Part shown: positions 25,380 through 32,265 of the stretch, in pieces
Numbering within the stretch: the stretch's first letter is position 1
Layout: each line of letters opens with the position of its first letter
DNA from: Planctomycetota bacterium
GTDB lineage: Bacteria; Planctomycetota; MHYJ01; JACPRB01
Length of the DNA stretch: 40,672 nucleotides
NCBI GenBank assembly: GCA_035574235.1
Contig: DATLZA010000032.1
Location: 1 to 40,672 of the forward strand
Direction: 5' to 3'
Made by a program: the position numbers and the translations under genes
The notes under the pieces: model-generated
What the model was told of the DNA's origin: nothing
What the model saw: only the letters and a program-made list of their open reading frames with translations
The model's database searches: none

Positions 25380-26156
25380 GTGATTCGATTCGGATACGTC
25401 GTTGCGCGCAAATCCCTGGGAGCCGGGGCCGGGTCGGCTCTTTGGGCGCAGCAGGAACTTCCGTCCAAGAACCCGGTCTACGCCTTTCATATCGACATCA
25501 CTGGGACCGGCAATGACCTTTCCGACATTGACCGGGTCCGGGTCCGCCGGAATTCCGTGGTCCACGTCGACGTGCAGATGACGCATCTTCTTGCGTTGAT
25601 TGGCCGCTTCACGAAGAGGATCCCCGCCACGACCGCCACGCGGTTCACCATCCCGCTGTACCGGCTCACCAGCGCCGATCAGGTCGACGCCGTGGAATTT
25701 GCCGTTGGGCTCCTCCCCGGCAACCTGGAAGTCGAAGTCCGTACCAAGTCGACTTGGGCCGCGGGCGATATGGGAATCGCGTGGACCTTCGGGGAGGATG
25801 AGGATATCGCGCGAATCGTCGGTCAACCCTACATCATGCCCGCCTCGATGTCGACCGTGGCCACGAACCAGAACAATCAGCGCCTGGTCCTTGACCCGCC
25901 CGGCGTGCTGGGGGCTCTGTCTCTCCCGTCCCCGACGAACATGAAGCGGGTGCAGTATTCCGTCGGTGGCCGCGACATCGTCGATTCGTCGGGCGTCGGG
26001 CTCCTTGAGTCGCAGGAGATTCTCTCCGGCGGCGGGTCGGATCCGCTGGTCCTCCGGTTCGATGGTGAAGTTTCGGGCCGCGTGGAAGCGATTCTCGATA
26101 CCGACGCGTCCTGGTCCGCGACCGATAAGGAACTGGTCTATTGGTCCGCCGCGTAG
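25380..26156 (+). CDS. Candidate double-jelly-roll major capsid protein
   Basis: A 258-residue protein with a GTG start behind CAGGAGAAAGAG. It is almost entirely predicted beta-strand. Residues 35-60 (AFHIDITGTGNDLSDIDRVR) and 86-121 (ATRFTIPLYR, DAVEFAVGLLPGNLEVEVRT) follow the strand-NG/IPL-LEVE pattern of the first jelly roll in bacterial DJR capsid proteins. A second beta-rich half (about 150-258) ends LRFDGEVSGRVEAILDTDAS. The length is close to PM2 P2 (269 residues). No signal peptide. The position after a small hydrophobic protein and before further structural genes fits. Fold assignment is by eye and needs structural prediction. Confidence 0.6.
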   Translation: MIRFGYVVARKSLGAGAGSALWAQQELPSKNPVYAFHIDITGTGNDLSDIDRVRVRRNSVVHVDVQMTHLLALIGRFTKRIPATTATRFTIPLYRLTSADQVDAVEFAVGLLPGNLEVEVRTKSTWAAGDMGIAWTFGEDEDIARIVGQPYIMPASMSTVATNQNNQRLVLDPPGVLGALSLPSPTNMKRVQYSVGGRDIVDSSGVGLLESQEILSGGGSDPLVLRFDGEVSGRVEAILDTDASWSATDKELVYWSAA

Positions 26157-26167
26157 GAGGGCCGACT

Positions 26168-26326
26168 ATGCGCGTGAGAATTTTCAGCGCGCCAACGGTC
26201 CGCGAGAAGGTCCGGATGAGCCGGGACGAACTCCGGGCCGCCCTGGCCGCCCGGAGGAACGCGCGCCGGGATTACTTCCGCGCACGAATCGCGGCTCACA
26301 AGGCACGTAAGCGGGGGATCGTATGA
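26168..26326 (+). CDS. Small arginine-rich protein
   Basis: A 52-residue protein starting MRVRIFSAPTVREKVRMSRD, very rich in Arg and Ala (AARRNARRDYFRARIAAHKA), predicted helical and strongly basic. TAGGAGGG precedes the ATG. Its stop overlaps the next ATG (ATGA). Likely binds or condenses viral DNA, as small basic virion proteins do, but this is inference. Confidence 0.6.
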   Translation: MRVRIFSAPTVREKVRMSRDELRAALAARRNARRDYFRARIAAHKARKRGIV

Positions 26327-26877
26327 GTCTCCGGAAGAAAATTAAGCGCGTTGGACGCAAAGTCCTGAAAGTTGGGGAGAAGGTCGGATCCGTGGCGCTT
26401 CCCATCGTCGGAGGAATCTTCGGCGGAACCGCCGGGGCCGCCGCCGGAACGGCGCTTGCTTCGGGGCTTTCGCGATACGGCGGGGCCGCCGCCGCCCGGG
26501 CAAAGGGGAAGCGTGGACGCGAAGCGCGCGAGAAAGGACGCAAGGCCATGAAACGCTCGGCAATGATCGGCGCTGCAATCACCGGCGCTACGGGGCTGGC
26601 GTCCGGCCTTTTCGGGTCCGGCTCCCTCACGGAGGGGCTGGGCTCGATTGCGAAAGGGATTCTTGGCGGCGGCGGAGTCGGCACGCCCGGCGTGGTCCCC
26701 GGTGAAGTCCCCACTACGGATCCCGAAGTGGCCGCCGGTGAAGAGCCCATGGAGGAAGAGGAAGTGGTCCTGGATGAAGGGGGGAAGCCGGTGACGGTCA
26801 AGCCGGGGATCAATCCTGCTGTCGCAGCCGCGGCGGCTATCGGTGCGGCCCTGCTCCTTGCGAAGAAAGCGGGGTAG
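26323..26877 (+). CDS. Glycine-rich membrane-interacting protein, probable virion component
   Basis: A 184-residue protein. A basic amphipathic start (MSLRKKIKRVGRKVLKVGEK) is followed by glycine-zipper hydrophobic stretches (ALPIVGGIFGGTAGAAAGTA; MIGAAITGATGLASGLFGSG). Next come a Lys/Arg-rich segment, an acidic Pro-rich linker (TTDPEVAAGEEPMEEEEVVL) and a final hydrophobic helix, AVAAAAAIGAALLLAKKAG. This layout suits a protein that enters the internal virion membrane or helps deliver DNA. It overlaps the arginine-rich gene by four bases. The family is not recognised. Confidence 0.6.
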   Translation: MSLRKKIKRVGRKVLKVGEKVGSVALPIVGGIFGGTAGAAAGTALASGLSRYGGAAAARAKGKRGREAREKGRKAMKRSAMIGAAITGATGLASGLFGSGSLTEGLGSIAKGILGGGGVGTPGVVPGEVPTTDPEVAAGEEPMEEEEVVLDEGGKPVTVKPGINPAVAAAAAIGAALLLAKKAG

Positions 26878-26880
26878 TTC

Positions 26881-27255
26881 ATGAGCCGCGAACTGTTGGC
26901 CAAGATTTGGACGGAGCCGCCCCATCAGCCGGTAGTCGTTTCCGGCCCCAAGGCGTCCACGCAATACGCCCAGCAGAGGAAGTACACCGTCCCGACGGGA
27001 CAAGCGATCCTCATTTTCGATGAAAACTCTAGAGCGCAGTATCGCCTTGTCCAGGTGACGGGCGCGGACGCTGCGAAATTGATTTTTGCGAACGTGGCGA
27101 AAACGTCCGACGATGGCCTGGTGCTTAACGCGGGTGACGCCTACGAAATGGCCAGCATTTTCGGCAACCTTTTCTTGGGGAAAATCTTTGCCATCGCAGC
27201 CGGGGCTTCGAACACCGAAGTGACGATTTTTGAAATCGGCAATGCGGGGGAGTAG
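26881..27255 (+). CDS. Beta-rich small structural-type protein
   Basis: A 124-residue protein: MSRELLAKIWTEPPHQPVVV, then KYTVPTGQAILIFDENSRAQ and further alternating hydrophobic strands, with LNAGDAYEMASIFGNLFLGK near the end. No signal peptide or membrane helix. The ATG comes three bases after the previous stop. Its size and strand pattern would suit a single-jelly-roll vertex protein or fibre base, but there is no diagnostic motif. Confidence 0.55.
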   Translation: MSRELLAKIWTEPPHQPVVVSGPKASTQYAQQRKYTVPTGQAILIFDENSRAQYRLVQVTGADAAKLIFANVAKTSDDGLVLNAGDAYEMASIFGNLFLGKIFAIAAGASNTEVTIFEIGNAGE

Positions 27256-27258
27256 GAA

Positions 27259-27978
27259 ATGCCGCTCATTCGCGGGGGATTGCCTCAACCTATTCCGGTC
27301 AAAGAGCTTGCGTCCCTCCCGGCGGGTCAGGCAAACCGCACACTCTTCGCATGCGTACAGAAAGGGACGAAGGATGCCCAGCTTTACTCCGTGGCGCCTG
27401 ACGGTTCTACTCAGATTCTTTCGCGATACGGAGACGTCACCGGAAACGATGTTGTTATCGGAAATGATGTCGGCAAACAGGTCGAAGAATCACTCGCCTT
27501 TGGCCAAGCATACGAAATCTTCGTGGCGGGGACGTGGTCGGTTTCGTCCGGGACGCTGAACGTAGACTTCGTTCCGACGCCGTTGCTTAACACGGCAGTA
27601 ATCGGCGGCGTCCGGAGAATGACCAGGTCCAACGCGTCCGAAACTATCACGCTCCAGCCCGTGAACGTGGACTACCTGCGGGTCCTGGAACTTGTTTCGG
27701 GGACGGATCCGGCGTCCGGGGAATTCTTCGGGCGGATTTCCGTTTTCTACACGCTCCCGCACGATTTCGGGCCGAACTGGCCGCTGTCGTACTTCGAATC
27801 CAAATTCATCGGCGCGCGCAAGGCCGCCGGGGCCTATTCTACTACCGACTTCCTGTCCGAATCTTTCGGTCACCTATCGTTCAACGGTTTCGGCACAAAT
27901 CCGCCCGACGTGCGCTTGCGCGTCACGGGGGGAGGAAGCATCGTCTTGCGTAGCATGCGTGTACGGAGAATCGCATGA
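27259..27978 (+). CDS. Beta-rich structural-type protein, possible vertex/spike
   Basis: A 239-residue protein with many short beta-strands and Gly/Ser/Asn turns (YGDVTGNDVVIGNDVGKQVE; AGTWSVSSGTLNVDFVPTP) and a C-terminal half with ITLQPVNVDYLRVLELVSGT. No signal peptide. It follows the 124-residue gene by three bases and overlaps the next by four. Candidate receptor-binding spike or second capsid protein. It shows no visible similarity to the 258-aa capsid candidate beyond beta content. Confidence 0.55.
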   Translation: MPLIRGGLPQPIPVKELASLPAGQANRTLFACVQKGTKDAQLYSVAPDGSTQILSRYGDVTGNDVVIGNDVGKQVEESLAFGQAYEIFVAGTWSVSSGTLNVDFVPTPLLNTAVIGGVRRMTRSNASETITLQPVNVDYLRVLELVSGTDPASGEFFGRISVFYTLPHDFGPNWPLSYFESKFIGARKAAGAYSTTDFLSESFGHLSFNGFGTNPPDVRLRVTGGGSIVLRSMRVRRIA

Positions 27979-28439
27979 ACGAATGCGTGAGCCGGGCCGA
28001 AGCGCTTCTTGCGGAATCCCGCGAATCGCGGGAGCTTCGCGCGCGACGCCTCCAGGAATTCGCGCGCGAAGTTGGCCGGTCCCCGTACACGCCGCCGAAC
28101 GCCGACAAACTCGCGCAGATGGACGCGGATGACAGGCGCGCGGCGTCCGAATGGATGGCCCGAATCCAGGATTTCCTGGGCGAATGCGGCCCGAAGCTGG
28201 ACGCGTCCGGACGCCCGGACCTCGTTGATGCACTGGGCGCGGAATACGACACTTGGGCCGGCGTGACTTCGAACATCCTTCAGCAGGAGAAAAAACTCTC
28301 GCTTGCGGAGCAGGCGCTTGTCAAAGCCGGACAAATCGCACGGGGCGTTGAACGTGCCGGATCCGACGTCTTCAAATGGGTTCTGACGGTGCTTGGGATC
28401 CTTCTGGCCATCGAGTTTTTGCGAACGGTGCGGGAATGA
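27975..28439 (+). CDS. Helical protein with C-terminal membrane anchor
   Basis: A 154-residue protein. The first 120 residues are helical and charged (SRAEALLAESRESRELRARR; KLAQMDADDRRAASEW). A single hydrophobic helix lies near the end, VFKWVLTVLGILLAIEFLRT. It starts and ends in ATGA overlaps with its neighbours. A tail-anchored virion or lysis protein is plausible. No family is recognised. Confidence 0.58.
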   Translation: MNECVSRAEALLAESRESRELRARRLQEFAREVGRSPYTPPNADKLAQMDADDRRAASEWMARIQDFLGECGPKLDASGRPDLVDALGAEYDTWAGVTSNILQQEKKLSLAEQALVKAGQIARGVERAGSDVFKWVLTVLGILLAIEFLRTVRE

Positions 28440-28666
28440 GAGACGCTCTCGAGGACTTCGTCAAAACCGTGCTGGCCGGGATATCCATGGTCGGCCTGCC
28501 GCTGGCGCTTCCGATTTTCATTGCGGCTATGGCATCGTCTTGCGCCGGGAAGGTCAGGGCCGCGTGCACCCGGTACGCGGATGGGCGGATCGAATGCGGG
28601 ATTGAGTATCACGCGGACGGACGGCATGACCGCCCGGTACGGCCCGAAGAGGAGAAGTCTAAATGA
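28436..28666 (+). CDS. Small membrane protein with Cys cluster
   Basis: A 76-residue protein: MRDALEDFVKTVLAGISMVG, then LPLALPIFIAAMASSCAGKV with one hydrophobic helix ending at Cys. A polar tail follows with two more Cys (RAACTRYADGRIECGIEYHA). The MASSC site resembles a lipobox only loosely. Both ends overlap neighbours by four bases. Possibly a virion membrane or spanin-like lysis protein; the function is unknown. Confidence 0.55.
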   Translation: MRDALEDFVKTVLAGISMVGLPLALPIFIAAMASSCAGKVRAACTRYADGRIECGIEYHADGRHDRPVRPEEEKSK

Positions 28667-28824
28667 CCGCGGAAGAAATCATCAAGCTTGTGGGTAACTT
28701 GGGCGTCCCCGCCGTCCTGGCGGGGTACGTCCTGGTCCGCCTGGACGCGTCCATGCGAGCCGTGGAACGGGCTCTCTCTCGCCTGATTGAACGCCTGGAC
28801 CGGACCTCCCGGATTGATACCTAA
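28663..28824 (+). CDS. Holin-like small protein (BhlA/UviB type)
   Basis: A 53-residue protein read directly: MTAEEIIKLVGNLGVPAVLA, GYVLVRLDASMRAVERALSR, LIERLDRTSRIDT. One N-terminal hydrophobic helix containing G-V-x-A-V-L-x-x-Y is followed by a charged helix. This is the pattern of BhlA/UviB holin-like proteins. The start overlaps the previous stop (ATGA). It is the last gene of the row and is followed by terminators. No endolysin gene accompanies it. Confidence 0.55.
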   Translation: MTAEEIIKLVGNLGVPAVLAGYVLVRLDASMRAVERALSRLIERLDRTSRIDT

Positions 28825-28840
28825 AGCCTCTCCCTCCGTT

Positions 28841-28879
28841 CCCCCCGTCTTTGCCGTGGTCCTGGACGGGGGGACTTTT
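28841..28879 (+). terminator. Terminator of the structural row
   Basis: Perfect 9-bp stem CCCCCCGTC/GACGGGGGG followed by ACTTTT, 17 bases after the holin-like stop codon. Confidence 0.75.
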
Positions 28880-28893
28880 GGGCCGGGAAGGCG

Positions 28894-28921
28894 TGAAAAA
28901 AAGCCTAGGAAGCTTTTTTTT
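28894..28921. terminator. A/T-stem terminator between the structural row and integrase gene
   Basis: AAAAAAAGC and GCTTTTTTTT flank CTAGGAA. Because both arms carry A/T tracts it could work in both directions, isolating the convergent integrase gene. Confidence 0.6.
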
Positions 28922-28934
28922 CCGGTCCGACGGG

Positions 28935-30062
28935 TCAAACACCGTGGGGAGCTAGGGGACGCCCCCCAAAAGTCATTTCCAGGGGCCGGGCTCCCAGGCG
29001 ATATCCCGCGTAGTGGGCGTCTTCCACCTGGACGCCGTGGCCTGCCCATTTGGCGACTACGTGCGGGGCGACTCCGTTCAGCCTGGCGTGCGTGACGAAC
29101 GTCCGCCGGAGCTTGGCCAGTGAAATGCCCATACTGCACAAGGTCCGGGAGACTTCCCCCCAGTTTCGGGGCGGGAAGACCGGTCCGCTTGTTGGGAGCT
29201 TTTCGAAGGTCGGCAGGGCCTGGTCCAGGATGGGGACCTCCCGTCGGACGTTCGTCTTGGGCGAGAGAATGACGATTTTCCTGGCCGTCAGGGAGATATC
29301 TTCCCCCCGAAGCGCCCGAAGCTCCGTGCGCCGAAGCCCGGTCCATAGTGCCACCTGGACGATGGGCTCCAGTTTGTGTCCGCGGATCCGGTCCAGGAGT
29401 TGGCGGATTTCTTCGGCGTCGTAGAAATCAATTTCCCGCGCGGGGACTTTGGGAGCTTTTAAGTCTTCGGCGGGGTTCTCCCCGATCATCTTCCGCTTCT
29501 TTGCCCACACGAAGAAAGACCGAAGCTCTACGACTTTCTGCTTGCGCGTCTTGGGAGCGTCCGCCGCCCGGGACGCCATGTAATCGTCCAGGTGCTTCGG
29601 CGTGACTTCTGCTACGGTTTCGGTTTTGATGAATTCAATGAAGTGGCGAAGACGATTGAGCACCAGGCGGACGTACGCTTCTGAGCCGCCGCCGGTCCGA
29701 AGGTGCTGCTCGTACTCGCGCATGGCGTCCGCCCACGTGACGGCGGGGACGTCCGCTTTGGACTCCTGCTGATGGAGAAGCTCCAGGACCGCTTCTCCCA
29801 GCGCCGGGAGGAACGTATGCGGATTTTGCAACGCCAATTCCAGCCGGAGGATTTTCGGGTCCCTCGCAAGCTCCGGGTGGCCGTTCGTCCAATGATGGAC
29901 CATCCGCTTTTTTTGTTCTCGCGCGGCCTGCAAGATGGCGTCCCATTTGTCGCGGGTTTTGAGGGATGAACGCCGCCGATGGCCGCCGAAATACCAGTCC
30001 ATGTACCACGTTCTCCCGCGCCGATAGATCGCCACGCCGTCACCGAGTCGCACGCGTTCCAT
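28935..30062 (-). CDS. int: Tyrosine recombinase / integrase of the provirus
   Basis: A 375-residue phage-type integrase. N-terminal segment VAIYRRGRTWYMDWYFGGHR resembles arm-binding AP2-like domains. A SAM-like core-binding domain covers about 105-200, and the catalytic domain about 215-365: Arg244 in TGLRRTEL, Lys269 in LSPKTN, Arg319 in AKLRRTFVTH, His342 in WAGHG, Tyr351 in HYAGY. The usual H-x-L-R box reads A316-K-L-R, so the first catalytic His is missing. GGGAGGACGGC precedes the ATG. The gene lies about 90 bases from the tRNA-Leu it rebuilt, the expected place for a tRNA-targeting integrase. Confidence 0.92.
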   Translation of the reverse strand: MERVRLGDGVAIYRRGRTWYMDWYFGGHRRRSSLKTRDKWDAILQAAREQKKRMVHHWTNGHPELARDPKILRLELALQNPHTFLPALGEAVLELLHQQESKADVPAVTWADAMREYEQHLRTGGGSEAYVRLVLNRLRHFIEFIKTETVAEVTPKHLDDYMASRAADAPKTRKQKVVELRSFFVWAKKRKMIGENPAEDLKAPKVPAREIDFYDAEEIRQLLDRIRGHKLEPIVQVALWTGLRRTELRALRGEDISLTARKIVILSPKTNVRREVPILDQALPTFEKLPTSGPVFPPRNWGEVSRTLCSMGISLAKLRRTFVTHARLNGVAPHVVAKWAGHGVQVEDAHYAGYRLGARPLEMTFGGRPLAPHGV

Positions 30063-30085
30063 GCCGTCCTCCCTGGCATGGCCGC

Positions 30086-30107
30086 GTCACACTTTTCGCC
30101 ACCACTT
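30086..30107. repeat. Candidate integrase arm-type sites, right
   Basis: GTCACACTTTTCG (30086-30098), identical to 21430-21442, is followed at once by CCACCACTTT, resembling the second left copy. These are the paired repeats expected on the other attachment arm. Confidence 0.5.
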
Positions 30108-30154
30108 TCGGCACAGTTCGGCCTGGTGGGGGCGTCCCCGCGCGCGTAAATCCT

Positions 30155-30241
30155 TGGTGGGCGCGGAGGGACTCGAACCCCCACCCTCTCGCGAGGACCA
30201 GGTCCTGAACCTGGCGCGTCTGCCAATTCCGCCACGCGCCC
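30155..30241 (-). tRNA. tRNA-Leu (anticodon CAG), rebuilt by provirus integration
   Basis: Read leftward: acceptor GGGCGCG; D arm GCGGAATTGGCAGACGC; anticodon arm CCAGG-TTCAGGA-CCTGG with CAG at 34-36; long variable arm CCTC-GCGA-GAGG; T arm GGGGG-TTCGAGT-CCCTC; acceptor CGCGCCC, discriminator A and encoded CCA. All seven acceptor pairs are Watson-Crick. The bases 5' of the anticodon-arm core belong to the host; those 3' of it (30155-30196) came with the provirus. It is preceded by a near-consensus promoter. Confidence 0.95.
30197..30211. other. attR core
   Basis: ACCAGGTCCTGAACC, identical to 21375-21389, covering the anticodon loop and one side of its stem in the intact tRNA. Confidence 0.8.
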
Positions 30242-30254
30242 AAATCCAGGGGGC

Positions 30255-30282
30255 ATTATAGTCGCGGCCCCGGGACTTTCAA
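30255..30282 (-). promoter_or_regulatory. tRNA-Leu promoter
   Basis: Read leftward, TTGAAA, 16 bases, TATAAT, 13 bases before the mature 5' end of the tRNA. It is one of the best consensus promoters in the window and a guide to the host sigma-70 sequence. Confidence 0.75.
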
Positions 30283-30311
30283 GGGCGAAGCGGCGGCGGG
30301 ACGCGAAGGAT

Positions 30312-32264
30312 CTATTCCTCCTCGTAGAGGAAGTTCTTGCGCAGGGACGGGTCCAGCGACGGGCGCGGCTGGCCGGCCGCGATCATGCGGCAGACGTCCG
30401 CCACTCCTTCCGCGTCGAGGTGAAGGAACTTGAGCAGTTCCGTGCGGTCGGCATGCTGAAGGAACCGGTCGGGAATCGCGTGGATCTTCACGCGGGACGT
30501 GTCGGCGTTCCGGAGGGAAAGAGCCTCCAGGACCGCGCCCCCGAAGCCGCCGAGGGCCGCGTGGTCCTCGAGCGTCAGGACCCACGGGTACTCGCGCGCC
30601 AGCCGCTCGGCCAGGTCCACGTCGAGGGGCTTGGCGAACCGCGCGTTGGCCACGGCGACGTCCAGTCCCTCCCGAAGGAGCTTCTCCCGGGCCTCCAGAG
30701 CCTTCGCCGTCATGACCCCGTAGGCCAGGATCGCGCCGTGCCTGCCCGGGACCAGAAGCTCGCCCTTGCCCAGGGCGAGCGGCGAGGACGAGATCCGGTA
30801 GCGGCCGAGGTCCGGCGTCTGCTCGCGCGGGATGCGCAGCACGCTCGGCTGCCGGAGCGAAAGCGCCAGGGCCAGCATCTCGCGGAGTTCGCGGCCGTCC
30901 TTGGGCGCCATGAGGACGACGTTCGGGAGCGTCCGGCAGAAGGCGATGTCGAAGTTCCCGTGATGCGTGGGGCCGTCCTCGCCGGCGATCCCCGCCCGGT
31001 CGAGCACCAGGACCACGGGCAGGTTGTTGAGGCACAGCTCCTGGAAGATCATGTCGTAGGCGCGCTGGACGAAGGTCGAGTAAATGGCGCAGACCGGCCG
31101 TAGGCCCGCGTGCGCCAGGCCCGCCGCGAACGCCAGCGCGCACTGTTCGCTGATGCCCACGTCGTAGCAGCGGTCGGGGAAGCGCTTGCCGAACTCGAGG
31201 AGGCCCGTTCCGTCCGGCATCGCGGCGGTGATCGCCACGATCCTCAGATCGCGGGCGGCCAGGTCCGTGAGCGCCTCGACGAAGGCGTGCGTATAGGAGG
31301 GAGACTCCGCCGGCCGCGGGGCGCCGCCGGGTTCGAGCTTCGACTCGCGGATGTCGGTCCGCACGAAGGTGACCGGCTTGTGCAGGGCGAACTGATCGCG
31401 GTCCGCGTCGGGGTGTCCCTTGCCCTTCTTGGTGACGACGTGGAGGAGGACGGGTTTCTGCTGGTGGCGCACGTTCGAAAGCAGGTGCAGCAGGGCCTTG
31501 AGGTCATGCCCGTCCACCGGCCCGTAGTACTGCAGCCCGAGCGCGGTGAACATGTTCGGGAAGAGCGCCTGCTTGAGCCCGCGCCGCACGCTCTCCAGGA
31601 AGTGCTCCACCGGCTGGCCGAGCGGAACCTTGCTCAGCCAGGTATGAAGCTCCTTCTTGAATTCCTCGTAGAGCGGCGCCGTGCGCAGTTCGTTGAAGTA
31701 CGTCGAAAGCGCCCCCACCGTCCGGGCGATCGAAAAGCCGTTGTCGTTGAGGATGACGAGGAGATCCCGCTTCGAGGCGCCGATGTTGTTGAGCGCCTCG
31801 AAGGCCACGCCGGAGGTGAGCGAGCCGTCCCCGACGACGCAGACGACCTTCCGGCGCCGTCCCAGGCGCTCGTCGGCGATCGCGCAGCCGAAGGCGGCCG
31901 CCAGGCCCGTGCCCACGTGGCCGAAGTTGAACGGATCGGTCTCGCTTTCGGGTTTCCACCCGAAGCCGCACAGCCCTCCGAACTGCCGGAGCGTCGGAAA
32001 CTTCTCCTTGCGGCCGGTCAGGATCTTGTGCGTGTACGTCTGATAGCTTCCGTCCCAGACGATCAGATCGCGCTTGAGGTCGAAGGTGTAATGGAGCGCC
32101 AGGGTCAGTTCGACCACGCCGAGATTCGAGCCCAGATGGCCGCCCGTCCTGAGGACGACGTCGAGAATGAGGCGGCGGATCTCCTCGGCCAGGGCCGGGA
32201 GTTCCTCCGGGGACAGCCTGTGGATGTCGTTGGTGTCGCGGATGCGGGAAAGAAGGTCGCTCAT
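30312..32264 (-). CDS. dxs: 1-deoxy-D-xylulose-5-phosphate synthase (divergent)
   Basis: A 650-residue thiamine-diphosphate enzyme. In the family it condenses pyruvate and glyceraldehyde-3-phosphate, the first step of the MEP isoprenoid pathway. Present: HLGSNLG (43-49), the TPP motif GDGSLTSG (145-152) with Asn173, the catalytic Glu373 in VGISEQ, FVQRAYDMIFQE, and DRAGIAGEDGPTHHG. Unusual: WDGSYQ (70-75) where most have WDVGHQ; GHVGTG where most have GHSSTS; and Cys375 where most have EQHA. It follows ispA by one base and ends an xseA-xseB-ispA-dxs operon, a common bacterial order. The Met chosen matches the family N-terminus. Confidence 0.93.
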   Translation of the reverse strand: MSDLLSRIRDTNDIHRLSPEELPALAEEIRRLILDVVLRTGGHLGSNLGVVELTLALHYTFDLKRDLIVWDGSYQTYTHKILTGRKEKFPTLRQFGGLCGFGWKPESETDPFNFGHVGTGLAAAFGCAIADERLGRRRKVVCVVGDGSLTSGVAFEALNNIGASKRDLLVILNDNGFSIARTVGALSTYFNELRTAPLYEEFKKELHTWLSKVPLGQPVEHFLESVRRGLKQALFPNMFTALGLQYYGPVDGHDLKALLHLLSNVRHQQKPVLLHVVTKKGKGHPDADRDQFALHKPVTFVRTDIRESKLEPGGAPRPAESPSYTHAFVEALTDLAARDLRIVAITAAMPDGTGLLEFGKRFPDRCYDVGISEQCALAFAAGLAHAGLRPVCAIYSTFVQRAYDMIFQELCLNNLPVVLVLDRAGIAGEDGPTHHGNFDIAFCRTLPNVVLMAPKDGRELREMLALALSLRQPSVLRIPREQTPDLGRYRISSSPLALGKGELLVPGRHGAILAYGVMTAKALEAREKLLREGLDVAVANARFAKPLDVDLAERLAREYPWVLTLEDHAALGGFGGAVLEALSLRNADTSRVKIHAIPDRFLQHADRTELLKFLHLDAEGVADVCRMIAAGQPRPSLDPSLRKNFLYEEE

Positions 32265-32265
32265 G

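Larger units (their letters stand above)
21375..30211. mobile_element. Integrated tailless-virus-like provirus (about 8.8 kb), candidate corticovirus/FLiP type
   Basis: The element is bounded by identical 15-bp cores ACCAGGTCCTGAACC lying in a tRNA-Leu anticodon arm; the two core starts are 8822 bases apart. It contains, left to right, a rolling-circle Rep, a serine recombinase, a leftward trio (packaging-type ATPase, HTH protein, coiled-coil protein), and a rightward row of nine structural-type genes. A tyrosine integrase sits next to the rebuilt tRNA. There is no terminase, portal, tail, or large Zot-type protein. The genome size, the DJR-like 258-aa protein, the short ATPase, and several small membrane-helix proteins match known small tailless DNA phages. 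No endolysin was recognised. Confidence 0.75.

Noticed and set aside
21375-30211. Filamentous phage (inovirus) interpretation
   Set aside because: The ATPase is 180 aa without a membrane helix, there is no pIII-like adsorption protein or long Zot, and a 258-aa beta protein sits in the coat position.
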